A stretch of DNA of 60,151 bases from positions 1 through 60,151 of the forward strand of contig CAYFUT010000011.1 in assembly GCA_964346395.1 (NCBI GenBank), written 5' to 3'. Positions 26,452 to 35,378 of this stretch are shown in pieces. This stretch comes from CAYFUT01 sp964346395. Its GTDB lineage: Bacteria; Bacillota; Halanaerobiia; Halobacteroidales; Halobacteroidaceae. The translations under genes were made by a program, and so were the position numbers. Position 1 is the first letter of the stretch. Each line of letters begins with the position of its first letter. The notes beneath the pieces were generated by a model. The model was not told where the DNA came from. It made no database searches and saw only the letters and a program-made list of their open reading frames with translations.

Positions 26452-27270
26452 ATGCATAAAAAACAAGTAATTATTAGTTTTTGTTGTTTGTTATTTCTTT
26501 TATTTACCATGCAGACATCAGCTTTGCAACAGCCAGGGCGAATCACTAAACAAGGTAACCAATTACTTTATACTATTAAGTCGGGCGATACTTTTTATAA
26601 GTTGAGCCAAAAATTAGGAGTTACAGCCGCCAAACTGCAGCAGTTAAATCCAGACCACCAACCTCAAAATTTAAAAATCGGCAGTCAAATTAAGATTAAA
26701 ACTAACCTGCAGACTTATACTGTACAACCTGGGGATACTATTTGGAAAATCAGTCAACAACATTCTCTCAACCCTGATTCAGTAGTGGAAACTAATTTAA
26801 TGCCGCAGCCGAATCTTATTTTTCCGGGAGAAATCATTTTCCTGCCTAAAAATATAAAAACTAAACTTTATTTTCTTAAATTCACCCAGCAAAATGCTTA
26901 TTTAATAGCTGAAGACAGAAAAATTCCAGTTAGTAATAACCCCTATACAGCAGTGATAAAGGAACTAATTAACGGGCCAACTAAAACTAAAAATGCCCAT
27001 TTTCCTATTCCTACTGACACTGAAGTCAAGGGAGTAACTCTCAAAGATAATATTGCTTATGTCAATTTTGGAGAAAAGATTAGACGTTCCAACGTCGGGT
27101 CAGCTGGAGAACACTTACTTTTACTTGCTTTAGCTAATACCTTAACTGAATTCAAAAAAGTTAAAGGAGTTAAAATTCTCGTAGAAGGAAAAGCAGTGGA
27201 AACCATTGGAGGGCATATTGTTCTCGATAAACCATTACGGAGAAGTTTAAAGTTAGTCAAAGAAAAATGA
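26452..27270 (+). CDS. Secreted LysM-GerMN domain protein
   Basis: 272 residues and one of only two plus-strand genes. A signal peptide (~1-25) ends near TSALQQ. Two LysM repeats follow (~40-82, YTIKSGDTFYKLSQKLG; ~85-130, YTVQPGDTIWKISQQHS), then a GerMN/sporulation domain (~160-265, with VIKELINGPT and GEHLLLLALANTL). LysM domains bind peptidoglycan, and GerMN domains occur in germination and spore-envelope proteins. The ATG at 26452 follows AGGAG by 6 nt; the longer frame lacks a start signal. It is divergent from carA and probably monocistronic. Confidence 0.85.
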   Translation: MHKKQVIISFCCLLFLLFTMQTSALQQPGRITKQGNQLLYTIKSGDTFYKLSQKLGVTAAKLQQLNPDHQPQNLKIGSQIKIKTNLQTYTVQPGDTIWKISQQHSLNPDSVVETNLMPQPNLIFPGEIIFLPKNIKTKLYFLKFTQQNAYLIAEDRKIPVSNNPYTAVIKELINGPTKTKNAHFPIPTDTEVKGVTLKDNIAYVNFGEKIRRSNVGSAGEHLLLLALANTLTEFKKVKGVKILVEGKAVETIGGHIVLDKPLRRSLKLVKEK

Positions 27271-27297
27271 TTCTAAAAAAATATAAATTCCTAATAA

Positions 27298-27334
27298 AAA
27301 AATGTAGCGGTCTGATACAGGCCGCTACATTTTT
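27298..27334. terminator. Bidirectional terminator between convergent genes
   Basis: A 15-bp stem (AAATGTAGCGGTCTG / CAGGCCGCTACATTT, one G-T pair) has T/A runs on both sides. It serves the LysM gene on the plus strand and sits just upstream of the convergent NusG-II gene end. The core TGTAGCGG/CCGCTACA resembles the dispersed palindromes at 16.4 and 19.0 kb. Confidence 0.8.
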
Positions 27335-27337
27335 ACT

Positions 27338-27790
27338 CTAAAAAGTATGAACATCTACTTCTGACTGCGAACCAGAATCCCCAGCATCAATTTTTACTGT
27401 TAACTTTATCGGCATACAGACAATCACCTGATACGGCTTACTGATCCACCCCATTTCATTATGGATCGGTAACGGGGAAATCTCCTTATTTAACCTTTCT
27501 AACTTTACCCGCCCCTGTTTCATCCGCAGAACTCCGTGGTACTGCTCCCGATCAATAGTAAAATCAAACCTTACCCTCTTTTCCTGCTGGCTGTTTACTA
27601 AGCGATGGCGGAAAATTTCTCTTCCCCGTAAGGTAACTACTACTTCTTTATCTTGCGTAGGTTGGCCCGCGATAATTTTAGGAGTTAAAATTATTAAAGT
27701 TAAGCTAATTATTAAAATAGTTACTATTGCTATTTTATCAGCCGCAGTCAATAATTGATTTAATTGTTTTAAACCCAGCTTCTTCATCAT
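27338..27790 (-). CDS. NusG domain II-like membrane-anchored protein
   Basis: 150 residues. One transmembrane helix (~20-42) is followed by an extracellular domain with the NusG-II pattern VVVTLRGREIFRHRL (compare VEVYVDGKLVKTI in relatives) and the conserved late segment GWISKPYQVIVCMPIKLTVKI. Such COG5341-type proteins often accompany ApbE or electron-transport genes, but none is present here. It probably forms its own transcript or one with the esterase upstream. Function is unknown. Confidence 0.75.
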   Translation of the reverse strand: MMKKLGLKQLNQLLTAADKIAIVTILIISLTLIILTPKIIAGQPTQDKEVVVTLRGREIFRHRLVNSQQEKRVRFDFTIDREQYHGVLRMKQGRVKLERLNKEISPLPIHNEMGWISKPYQVIVCMPIKLTVKIDAGDSGSQSEVDVHTF

Positions 27791-27886
27791 CTTATCACCA
27801 ACTTTATTTTATTAAAAAATTCAGTAAGGTTAATATTCCCGATAAATTTTAACTTTATTAGCTGTCTCACAAAAGTAATATTTAAT

Positions 27887-28621
27887 CTAGTCCTCTAAAA
27901 AATTCAGTACCTGTTGATGAATTTCTTCTTTTTCCGGCCCTACTGTACAGACATGTCCGGACTCTTCTAACCATAAAATCCTTGGCTGGGAACTAACAAT
28001 TTTTTTCTCAATTATTTCTGCACTAACGGGTTTTACCGTTTCATCTTGATAAGACTGGACTATTAGCGCTGGGCAAGTTACTTGACCTAAATTTTGCTCC
28101 ATCATTTTCATTAATTCCAATAATTCCGGTACACATTTAACCGGCATTTTCGAATACCCAACATCATACTCATCTTGATCTTCCGGCTCTGCCCAGGAGT
28201 CATACTGTTTAAAATACTTCAGCACTGGTGATAAATAAGCTAATTTATCGTGAATTTTTACCGGCGCAGCAATCGGAATTACTTTATCTACTTCATACTC
28301 TTCAGCTAACAGCAAAGACAGCACGCCCCCCATTGAAAGCCCCATAACATAAACTTGTTCATAATCTTCCGCCATTTGTTGGTACTCTTCTTCAGCCGCT
28401 GTCAACCAATCCTGGTGAGTAGTTGCCGCCATTTCTTCTACACTAGTACCATGGCCCGGTAATAAAGCTCCCCGCACAGTATACCCGCCTTGTTGATGCA
28501 AATACTCACCTAAATACCTCATATGAGCTGGACTACCGGTAAATCCATGCAGTAAAAGACACGCTTCAGTCTGACTTGCTTCCCACAAAAACGGCTTTGC
28601 ATATTCATTTAAATAATCCAC
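27887..28621 (-). CDS. Alpha/beta hydrolase, Est30-like carboxylesterase
   Basis: 244 residues, the size of Est30-type carboxylesterases. The oxyanion-hole motif LLLHGFTGSPAHMR is near residue 22, and the nucleophile Ser lies in GLSMGG near residue 95. The acid is probably the Asp in SYQDETVKP, and the base the His in ESGHVCTVGPE. It hydrolyses short acyl or lactone esters in the cytoplasm. Start GTG with AAGGGAG 8 nt upstream. It follows the lipoprotein gene by 27 bp, suggesting cotranscription. Confidence 0.87.
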   Translation of the reverse strand: MDYLNEYAKPFLWEASQTEACLLLHGFTGSPAHMRYLGEYLHQQGGYTVRGALLPGHGTSVEEMAATTHQDWLTAAEEEYQQMAEDYEQVYVMGLSMGGVLSLLLAEEYEVDKVIPIAAPVKIHDKLAYLSPVLKYFKQYDSWAEPEDQDEYDVGYSKMPVKCVPELLELMKMMEQNLGQVTCPALIVQSYQDETVKPVSAEIIEKKIVSSQPRILWLEESGHVCTVGPEKEEIHQQVLNFLED

Positions 28622-28648
28622 AGCCAGAACTCCCTTCTACCTTTTGTT

Positions 28649-29605
28649 CTAATTATTAGTCCGCAGGGTATTAGTAGTATAATTAGCGTTGGCTGGTTGG
28701 GCTGAACTATCGCTCTTTTCTGACCACCAAGGTCCGTCCTGCGGCACTTCTTTTTCCTCTATAAACCGCCAGTTTACTTTAATTTTCCCTTTATCCGGAT
28801 TATCTTCAGTTCCCCCTACTAAATAACTAATTGCTGCCGGAGAAATATCAAGTCCTGCTCCATTAGTTTCTCTTACTTCTCCCGTCCAACCCATATCTAA
28901 TCCTGTCTCTGCATAAGGACGGTCTTCATTAGTACCGAATACATAATAAGGATCATATACATTCCAGGGGCCTACATCTTCCCATTGAGCATAAACATAA
29001 TTATTTTTTGCTTCTTCAGAGGAATAATAAATTTCAACCCACCAATCCTTTACCTGACCATTATTTTGATATACTTTCCCATTATAGCCTGGACTATAGG
29101 GCAAAGCAAAATAATAAGGGTTTTCTTCAGTTAAATAATTACCAAAAGCAACCGGTAATTCATTTCCTGCCTCATCATAAGCAGGTTTAAAATAGGTAGT
29201 AACAATATTTTTATGCCAATTAGCTACCAGTGTAGATTCCGAATCGGTAGTGATTTTTTGTTTAAATTCACCGTTGACAATAAGCTTTAACTCAAAATAT
29301 AATCCACTTCCTAACGACTCTGACTCCTCCAAGTTTAACTTTGAAAAAGAAACAGTTTGACTCTGATTAGTAAAAGTCTTTTCTCTTGTTATTAAGCCCT
29401 GATCATTATCAAGTCTCCTAACTGTTAAATTAACTTTTACCTGCTCGTCTCCCGGTTTTTCAGTTAGATAATCGCTCTCAATCATGAAGTTTTCTCCCGG
29501 AGTTACCCGCTCCGGATAACTGAGCAGATTCAACTGGGGATTCCCTCCCGAACATCCCGCCAACCCAATAATTAATATACTAATTATTAGAAGTGATTTT
29601 TTCAT
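28649..29605 (-). CDS. Lipoprotein of unknown function
   Basis: 318 residues with a clear type-II signal peptide (IIGLAGCSGG). The mature protein has a beta-rich N-terminal part and an aromatic-rich second half (ENPYYFALPYSPGYNG, WWVEIYYSS, GPWNVYDPYYVFG), which suggests a surface ligand-binding domain. I recognise no family. It is followed within 30 bp by the esterase gene and preceded by the terminator of the antiporter operon. Confidence 0.75.
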   Translation of the reverse strand: MKKSLLIISILIIGLAGCSGGNPQLNLLSYPERVTPGENFMIESDYLTEKPGDEQVKVNLTVRRLDNDQGLITREKTFTNQSQTVSFSKLNLEESESLGSGLYFELKLIVNGEFKQKITTDSESTLVANWHKNIVTTYFKPAYDEAGNELPVAFGNYLTEENPYYFALPYSPGYNGKVYQNNGQVKDWWVEIYYSSEEAKNNYVYAQWEDVGPWNVYDPYYVFGTNEDRPYAETGLDMGWTGEVRETNGAGLDISPAAISYLVGGTEDNPDKGKIKVNWRFIEEKEVPQDGPWWSEKSDSSAQPANANYTTNTLRTNN

Positions 29606-29636
29606 TTTTATCCCCCAATTAATTTACCTTTCAACT

Positions 29637-29716
29637 TAAAAAAACAAGACTGAAGTTAAGCTTGAGCAAACCAATTGAAAACCGCCTACCCAGTGTGCGC
29701 AAGCTCAACTTCAGCC
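29637..29716 (-). terminator. Terminator of the PfkB-like/CBS/antiporter operon
   Basis: A 20-bp stem with three mismatches (arms 29648-29667 and 29697-29716) is followed on the minus strand by CTTGTTTTTTT. It lies 7 nt past the antiporter stop codon. Confidence 0.8.
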
Positions 29717-29722
29717 TTAAAT

Positions 29723-31036
29723 CTAATTTTCCTGCGAAACTCTTCGTTGCTCAGCATTACCACCGTGAGCCTCTCCAGCCTGAAAAATAGCATACTTAGT
29801 AGCCAACGGCCCGAATACTTCCGTTAAAGCTGCAGTAAATAGTAAAGTGTTAAATACTAGCGTACCTAATTCTGCCCCAGCAAAATCTTTTTGCACTGTA
29901 TAAGCCAGAGCAATAGCTACTCCACTCTGGGGAAATAATCCAAACCCGATATATTTTCTTATTTTTTTCGGCGCATCAGCCAACCAAGCACCGAGAGAAG
30001 CACCGCCGACCTTTCCTACTAGCCTAGCTGCGGTATAAGCAAAAGCCACTATTAAAAAACTAGCTGACGCAATCCCGCTAAACTTAATCTCAGTACCGGC
30101 CAGGATGAAAAATAGAGCATAAAGTGGAATTGTCAAAGTATCTAAATAATCAGCAATCCCTAAATTCTTACGAGCAAAATTTCGATAAGCAAATCCAACT
30201 GCCATATCAGTAATCAACGGCGATAAATCAAATAAAATAGCAATTGCCGACCCACCAACTATAGTCGCTACTACCGTCAGTATTTTCTTCGTTTTATCTT
30301 CAAAATCTACTAATAACTTCTGCGATACATATCCTAAGGCTAAACCAATCGCAATTGAGCCTCCAATTTCAATTAGCGGCAGCAAAATAGAATTAGTAAT
30401 CGAAAGTGTCCCTACTCCTGAATAAAGAACCAAAGCAATCGGTTCTACTAAACTAAATATAATTAAAGCTACTGCATCATCAATCCCCACTACTGCTAAA
30501 ATCATAGAAGTTAACATACCTTCAGCATCATATTCCTGCAAAACCATCACTGTTGCCGCCGGAGCAGTAGCAGAAGCAATTGAACCCAGTAAAAGAGCTA
30601 AATACAGCGGCTTCCCCAGCGCTAAGACAACTAAAGTCACCAACGCAAATGCTCCAAATGTTTCTAAAATTACTACATAACCAATCTTTTTCCCTAAATT
30701 TTTAAGGACCTTAACTGACAATTCACTACCAATTGTAAAAGCAACAAAAGCTAAGGCAATTTGCGGGACATAATCAAAAGTTTCAATTATAAATTGGTAC
30801 CAACTTTTATAGTACGGCGCTAAAAAAGGAATTTGGCCTACTAATTCTATACTTAGTAAAATCCCTAAAAACACATATCCTACTACAATGGGAACATGTA
30901 TTCGCTTAGCAAGTAAAACTACTAACCAAGCAAGAAAAATGAAAATGGCTAATAGATAAATAATTTTATCGCCTGCCTGATGAGCTGCAAACCATTCTTG
31001 AAAATGATGTAAATTAGTTATTATATCTCCAGTCAT
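29723..31036 (-). CDS. CPA2-type cation:proton antiporter
   Basis: 437 residues with 11-13 membrane segments. The Na+/H+-exchanger domain is recognisable by PIVVGYVFLGILLS, the ion-site region VVGIDDAVALIIFSL (tandem Asp) and GLFPQSGVAIALAY. No C-terminal RCK/TrkA domain is attached. It would exchange Na+ or K+ for protons across the membrane, which fits a saline habitat. RBS GGGGAGTAGGGG precedes the ATG. It lies 75 bp after the CBS-pair gene, which may act as its regulatory subunit. Confidence 0.9.
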   Translation of the reverse strand: MTGDIITNLHHFQEWFAAHQAGDKIIYLLAIFIFLAWLVVLLAKRIHVPIVVGYVFLGILLSIELVGQIPFLAPYYKSWYQFIIETFDYVPQIALAFVAFTIGSELSVKVLKNLGKKIGYVVILETFGAFALVTLVVLALGKPLYLALLLGSIASATAPAATVMVLQEYDAEGMLTSMILAVVGIDDAVALIIFSLVEPIALVLYSGVGTLSITNSILLPLIEIGGSIAIGLALGYVSQKLLVDFEDKTKKILTVVATIVGGSAIAILFDLSPLITDMAVGFAYRNFARKNLGIADYLDTLTIPLYALFFILAGTEIKFSGIASASFLIVAFAYTAARLVGKVGGASLGAWLADAPKKIRKYIGFGLFPQSGVAIALAYTVQKDFAGAELGTLVFNTLLFTAALTEVFGPLATKYAIFQAGEAHGGNAEQRRVSQEN

Positions 31037-31111
31037 TTTTCAACCCCTACTCCCCTCCAGTTAGCTATTTTTTATTGGCTTTTCTAGCCTTGAAGTATTC
31101 TAGATTTAACT

Positions 31112-31561
31112 TTAATCTCCCACGCGAGCAAGATAATAAAGAAGATCAGCCCGCGAAATATAGCCCCTTAATTTTTCTTGATCATTTACTACGTACAGGT
31201 AGGACTCTTCATTGTCTAGCATTATATCAGCTACATTATCCATGCGATCCTGTTCTTTAACTACCGAGGTTGTCCCCGACATATACTCTACCACTGACTT
31301 ATTCTTTATTTCACCCAGATTTTCCGCTGCCTGATTCACTTCATATAACAGCCGATGGCTTTCTAACAATCCATACTGTTCAGGAATAATATTCTTTAAA
31401 ATATTCTCCCCATAAATAGTTCCTAAAAACTTATTTTCTTCATCCACTACCGGAAGTACCGACATTTCTGTTTTATACATTGCATCAATTACCTCTTCTA
31501 ACGTATCATCTTCCCCCACTGAATTTAAAGTCCGCATCATATAATCTTTTACTTTATTCAT
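31112..31561 (-). CDS. CBS-domain-pair protein
   Basis: 149 residues consisting of two CBS motifs: VKDYMMRTLNSVGEDDTLEE...MSVLPVVDEENKFLGTIYGE at ~4-55 and VVEYMSGTTSVVKEQDRMDN...SYLYVVNDQEKLRGYISRAD at ~88-145, with an insert between them. CBS pairs bind adenosine nucleotides and gate attached or partner proteins, including transporters. It starts 4 nt after the PfkB-like stop and precedes the antiporter, so adenine-nucleotide control of transport is a reasonable inference. Confidence 0.87.
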   Translation of the reverse strand: MNKVKDYMMRTLNSVGEDDTLEEVIDAMYKTEMSVLPVVDEENKFLGTIYGENILKNIIPEQYGLLESHRLLYEVNQAAENLGEIKNKSVVEYMSGTTSVVKEQDRMDNVADIMLDNEESYLYVVNDQEKLRGYISRADLLYYLARVGD

Positions 31562-31564
31562 GGG

Positions 31565-32512
31565 TTATATTGTAACCTCCTCTATTTTAATCCGATCTAG
31601 CCGTTCCTCAATTTCCGACCGATCCTGAATAAAGACATCCCTCTTTTCCGCCACTGCTAAAGCTGCTGCTCCTGCATATTTATTAGTCTCTATTATATCA
31701 AATCCCTCTTGGAATACATAATCAAAAAAACCTGTATTATAAGCTTCTCCAGCTCCCAGCCAATTAATCAAACAAAATTCTCCTGAAGAAATAGAATAAA
31801 CTTTATCTTTACTAACCACTAACCGATCACAGTGGAAAGGAATCATCACTTGACCTGCTCCTTCTGCCTGAAGCCTTCGGCTGGCCTGTATATAATCTTC
31901 TAACGTTTCTACTTTTTCATCCAAAATTTCATCGGTATGTTTAAAATAAGGAGCTACAAATTCAGGTTCTTCTGATAAAGCCCTATTTAAAGCTTCCCCA
32001 CTAGCATGTAAATAAACCTTTTTTCCCTGGTCATGACAAATTTTTACCAACCGCTTATAAATACTAAAATTAACCCCTTCTGGAATAGAGCCTGAAATCA
32101 TAACAAAATCACTATCAGAAATTCCCCGCTTAAACCGTTTAATTAATTTTTTTACATCGCCCGGCTCTACCTCATAAGTATAATCATTATAATGCGTATA
32201 AGTCACCGGATTTTTCCCAATTACAAATACATTATTTCTCATTTCCTGTTCCGTATAAATATAATTAGTCGTTACTCTGTGCTCCTGAACCATCTTTTCA
32301 AAAAAAAGCCCCTGACGGCCGCCCACAAAACCAATATTCTGCACATCAGAATAGCCGATATTTTTTAAATTAATAGCACTTAATAAACCCTTACCCCCAG
32401 GAGATACTTTAATATCTCGATTAGTATAAATATACTGATGCTCGCCGGGCTTGTTTTCTTCTATAAAATATTCCCGATCAATAGCCGGATTTAAAGTAAC
32501 TGTTGTTATCAT
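31565..32512 (-). CDS. PfkB/FruK-fold protein with degenerate kinase motifs
   Basis: 315 residues, the length of 1-phosphofructokinase/tagatose-6-phosphate kinases. The fold is clear from MITTVTLNPAIDREY, VSPGGKG and ISGSIPEG, but key motifs are altered. The catalytic GAGD is LGAGE (Glu256 for Asp), the LDTSGEAL motif is LHASGEAL, the KPN motif is replaced by VAPYFKHTDE, and the GxxG nucleotide loop near residue 224 is missing. It is therefore probably a sugar- or nucleotide-binding pseudokinase. Tight linkage to the CBS and antiporter genes suggests a sensor role. RBS GGGGGGG precedes the ATG. Confidence 0.75.
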   Translation of the reverse strand: MITTVTLNPAIDREYFIEENKPGEHQYIYTNRDIKVSPGGKGLLSAINLKNIGYSDVQNIGFVGGRQGLFFEKMVQEHRVTTNYIYTEQEMRNNVFVIGKNPVTYTHYNDYTYEVEPGDVKKLIKRFKRGISDSDFVMISGSIPEGVNFSIYKRLVKICHDQGKKVYLHASGEALNRALSEEPEFVAPYFKHTDEILDEKVETLEDYIQASRRLQAEGAGQVMIPFHCDRLVVSKDKVYSISSGEFCLINWLGAGEAYNTGFFDYVFQEGFDIIETNKYAGAAALAVAEKRDVFIQDRSEIEERLDRIKIEEVTI

Positions 32513-32646
32513 TTATTAATCGCCCCCCCTTTTTTTCAAGTGATTTATCAACTCTTTATATATCCTATCATTTATATTATATTATTTTATAACTAATTTT
32601 TAAAGTTTGCAACTCAATCATTGCTTAAAAAATATTTTTAAGCAGC

Positions 32647-32693
32647 CAGTAAAAACATAACCAGCTAAGAAGATAAGTTCTCCTCAGCTGGTT
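32647..32693 (-). terminator. Terminator of the arg operon
   Basis: The 8-bp stem AACCAGCT / AGCTGGTT, extended by partial pairing, has T-rich sequence (TTATGTTTTTA) after it on the minus strand. It lies about 30 nt past the argD stop codon. Confidence 0.7.
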
Positions 32694-32722
32694 TTGACAG
32701 CCTATTTCGCTTTTAACTTCCC

Positions 32723-33916
32723 TTATTCTAACTCTTTACTAACCTTATCCAAAGCAGTAATCACTGTATCCACCTGAGCCTTAGATATAATTAACGGCGG
32801 AGCAAACCGAAGTACATCTTTGCCGGCCACTAAAATTAAAATCCCCTCCGCCCGCATTTTAGTCATAATTTCTTTAGCTCTACCTCCTACTTCTACTCCC
32901 AATAATAGTCCCTCACCTCTAACTTCTTCCATCCAAGCATACTTTTCTACTAACTTAGTTAACTGCTCCTTAAAATAATCACCTATTTCTGCCGCCTGAG
33001 AAACAAGTCCCTCGTCCAAAATAGTCTGTACAGCCGTGTAAGCCGTCCGACAGGCGAGTGGATTGCCGCCAAAGGTGGATGCATGATCCCCCGGTTCAAA
33101 AGCATCAGCAGCTTCTCCTCTAGCCAATAAACAGCTAATTGGTACTCCATTACCCAGCGCCTTTGCTAAAGTGAAAATATCCGGTTGTACTCCGTAATTT
33201 TGGTAAGCAAATAAACTCCCCGTCCGGCCAATACCCGTCTGTACTTCATCAAAAATAAGTAAAATTCCCTCCTGATCACACAAGTCTCTTAGTCCTTGTA
33301 AGTATTCTTTATCAGCCGGATTAACTCCGCCTTCTCCCTGAATCGGCTCCACCATTACCGCCGCTGTCTGATCTGTTATCTGCTCTTTTACAGCTTCCAC
33401 ATCATTATAAGGAGCCTCTTTAAACCCCTTCGGTAGAGGAGTAAATGGTTTCTGATACTTCGGCTGGGCAGTAGCCGCTACAGTTGCTAGCGTACGACCG
33501 TGGAAAGAGTTTTTCGCTACTATTACTTCGTAGCGGTCTTCGCCCTGCTGCTTAAAATACTTCCGGGCCAACTTCAAGGCTCCTTCATTAGCCTCCGCAC
33601 CGCTATTACCGAAAAATACTTTATCTGCACATGAATTCTCCACCAATAGTTGAGCTAATTTAGTTTGAATTTCAAAATAATAGAGATTAGACGAATGCAG
33701 CAGTTTCTCAGCCTGATCCTGAATAGCTGCTGTGATTTTAGGATGGTTATGGCCTAAAGCATTAACTGCTATTCCCCCGGCAAAATCAAGATATCTATCG
33801 CCGTTCTTGTCGTATAAATAGACTCCCTCTCCTCTATCAGCAGCAATCGGCAGCCGTTCCCCGTAAACATTCATATGATACTTCTGATCAAGCTCTTTAA
33901 TTTCTTCCTTATCCAT
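32723..33916 (-). CDS. argD: Acetylornithine aminotransferase
   Basis: 397 residues, a class-III PLP aminotransferase. Motifs are YLDFAGGIAVNALGHNHP, FFGNSGAEANEGALKLAR, the cofactor Asp in LLIFDEVQTGIGRTG and the PLP lysine in FTLAKALGNGVP. It converts N-acetylglutamate 5-semialdehyde and glutamate to N-acetylornithine. RBS GGGGGTATAAG precedes the ATG. It is the last gene of argCJBD, but a minisatellite and an assembly gap separate it from argB. Confidence 0.95.
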   Translation of the reverse strand: MDKEEIKELDQKYHMNVYGERLPIAADRGEGVYLYDKNGDRYLDFAGGIAVNALGHNHPKITAAIQDQAEKLLHSSNLYYFEIQTKLAQLLVENSCADKVFFGNSGAEANEGALKLARKYFKQQGEDRYEVIVAKNSFHGRTLATVAATAQPKYQKPFTPLPKGFKEAPYNDVEAVKEQITDQTAAVMVEPIQGEGGVNPADKEYLQGLRDLCDQEGILLIFDEVQTGIGRTGSLFAYQNYGVQPDIFTLAKALGNGVPISCLLARGEAADAFEPGDHASTFGGNPLACRTAYTAVQTILDEGLVSQAAEIGDYFKEQLTKLVEKYAWMEEVRGEGLLLGVEVGGRAKEIMTKMRAEGILILVAGKDVLRFAPPLIISKAQVDTVITALDKVSKELE

Positions 33917-33948
33917 TCTTATACCCCCGTTTTAGAAGTTGATAGTGG

Positions 33949-34208
33949 ATATGGTTTCTATGGTTTTCATAGCCAGGCTTGGTTTTTAGCCTGGATATAT
34001 ATGNNNNNNNNNNNNNNNNNNNNNNNNNNNNNNNNNNNNNNNNNNNNNNNNNNNNNNNNNNNNNNNNNNNNNNNNNNNNNNNNNNNNNNNNNNNNNNNNN
34101 NNNATATATATGGTTTCTATGGTTTTCATAGCCAGGCTTGGTTTTTAGCCTGGATATATATGGTTTCTATGGTTTTCATAGCCAGGCTTGGTTTTTAGCC
34201 TGGATATA
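33949..34208. repeat. 50-bp minisatellite of paired hairpins, interrupted by a gap
   Basis: At least three copies of a 50-bp unit: one left of the N run and two right of it (period exactly 50 between 34111 and 34161). Each unit carries two inverted repeats, CTATG-gttt-CATAG and CCAGGCT-8 nt-AGCCTGG, joined by an ATATATA linker. The 100 Ns at 34004-34103 lie within the array, so its true length is unknown. It lies in the argB-argD spacer. Confidence 0.9.
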
Positions 34209-34394
34209 CAGTTGAAAATCTAAAAATAAACTAATTGGAAAAATATACATTAAGTTAACACACATGATTTATATTTTAAACTATTTAAGTTTAAAATTCA
34301 ACTTGAATTTAAGTAAACGATTAACACCAAATGGTTTTTATGAATTTTATCTTTCTAATTTTGATTTTGACTTCTAACTTTCAACTGCCCACTG

Positions 34395-35261
34395 TCAACT
34401 GGTTGTAATCATACTCCCAATCCCCTGGTCAGTAAAGATTTCTAACAGCATAGCATGATCTACCCTGCCATCTAAAATATGAGTGCGCCGCACTCCACCT
34501 TCTAAAGCAGTAATACAGGACTGTACTTTCGGAATCATTCCGCCTACTATCTGTTCTTGATCAATCATCGACTCAGCTTCTGCAGTTGTTAGCCGGGAAA
34601 CTAGACTTTCTGGATCTTCCGGGTCAGTCAAAATTCCTTCTACATTAGTCAACAGAATTAATTTTTCTGCTTCCAAGGCAGCTGCAATCTCTCCCGCTAC
34701 TAGATCAGAATTTATGTTATAACTCGCACCTTCAGCACCAATACCTACAGGAGCAACAATCGGGAGATAGCCGTCCTCAATTACTGTTTTCAATACAGCC
34801 GGATTTATTTTCTCAACCTCACCTACATACCCAAGGTCAACTCCATCTTTTGACTCACACTTTTGAGCTGCAATCAAGTTGCCATCTTTTCCCGACAGTC
34901 CTACAGCTTGATTGCCCGCTTGGTTAGCCAGAGCTACTATCTGACTATTGACTTTCCCTACCAGCGTTTCTTCCACTACTTCCATAACTTCACTATTAGT
35001 AACTCTCAAGCCTTCATGAAACTCACTTTCCACTCCCAATTTATCCAAATTATCACTAATAGCTGGTCCGCCTCCGTGCACTAAAACCGGATTAAGTCCC
35101 ACATACTTCAATAGCGTAATATCTTCTAACACTGACGCCATTAAGTCTTTATCTACCATAGCATTACCGCCATATTTGATAACCACTGTTTGGCCGTGAA
35201 ATTCTCTAATATAGGGTAATGCTTCAATCAAAGTATCTGCTTTTTTTATTAATTCTTCCAT
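34395..35261 (-). CDS. argB: Acetylglutamate kinase
   Basis: 288 residues. The amino-acid-kinase fold shows VVIKYGGNAM, the nucleotide/substrate loop VLVHGGGPAIS, and late motifs ILLTNVEGIL and GGMIPKV. It phosphorylates N-acetylglutamate, usually the feedback-inhibited step when an ArgJ cycle is present. ATG at 35261 with GGAGGTG 6 nt upstream; the longer frame starts in the leader. The stop codon lies inside a heptameric repeat (34374-34402) and the gene is flanked by two assembly gaps. Confidence 0.95.
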   Translation of the reverse strand: MEELIKKADTLIEALPYIREFHGQTVVIKYGGNAMVDKDLMASVLEDITLLKYVGLNPVLVHGGGPAISDNLDKLGVESEFHEGLRVTNSEVMEVVEETLVGKVNSQIVALANQAGNQAVGLSGKDGNLIAAQKCESKDGVDLGYVGEVEKINPAVLKTVIEDGYLPIVAPVGIGAEGASYNINSDLVAGEIAAALEAEKLILLTNVEGILTDPEDPESLVSRLTTAEAESMIDQEQIVGGMIPKVQSCITALEGGVRRTHILDGRVDHAMLLEIFTDQGIGSMITTS

Positions 35262-35378
35262 TTTTTCACCTCCTAAAGTCACTTAAGCACACTAAAAATT
35301 AAAACTAAGCCTGATTTAACTAACTTATATTTATTAATTTTATTGCAATTATTTAAATAAACTAAAAACCGGATGGTT

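Noticed and set aside
33875..34198. Plus-strand reading frame across the minisatellite and N gap
   Set aside because: It translates tandem repeats and Ns, has no RBS, and overlaps the argD start on the other strand.
33949..34208. CRISPR-like repeat array in the argB-argD spacer
   Set aside because: Units are directly adjacent with a constant 50-bp period and no variable spacers; no cas genes are present.
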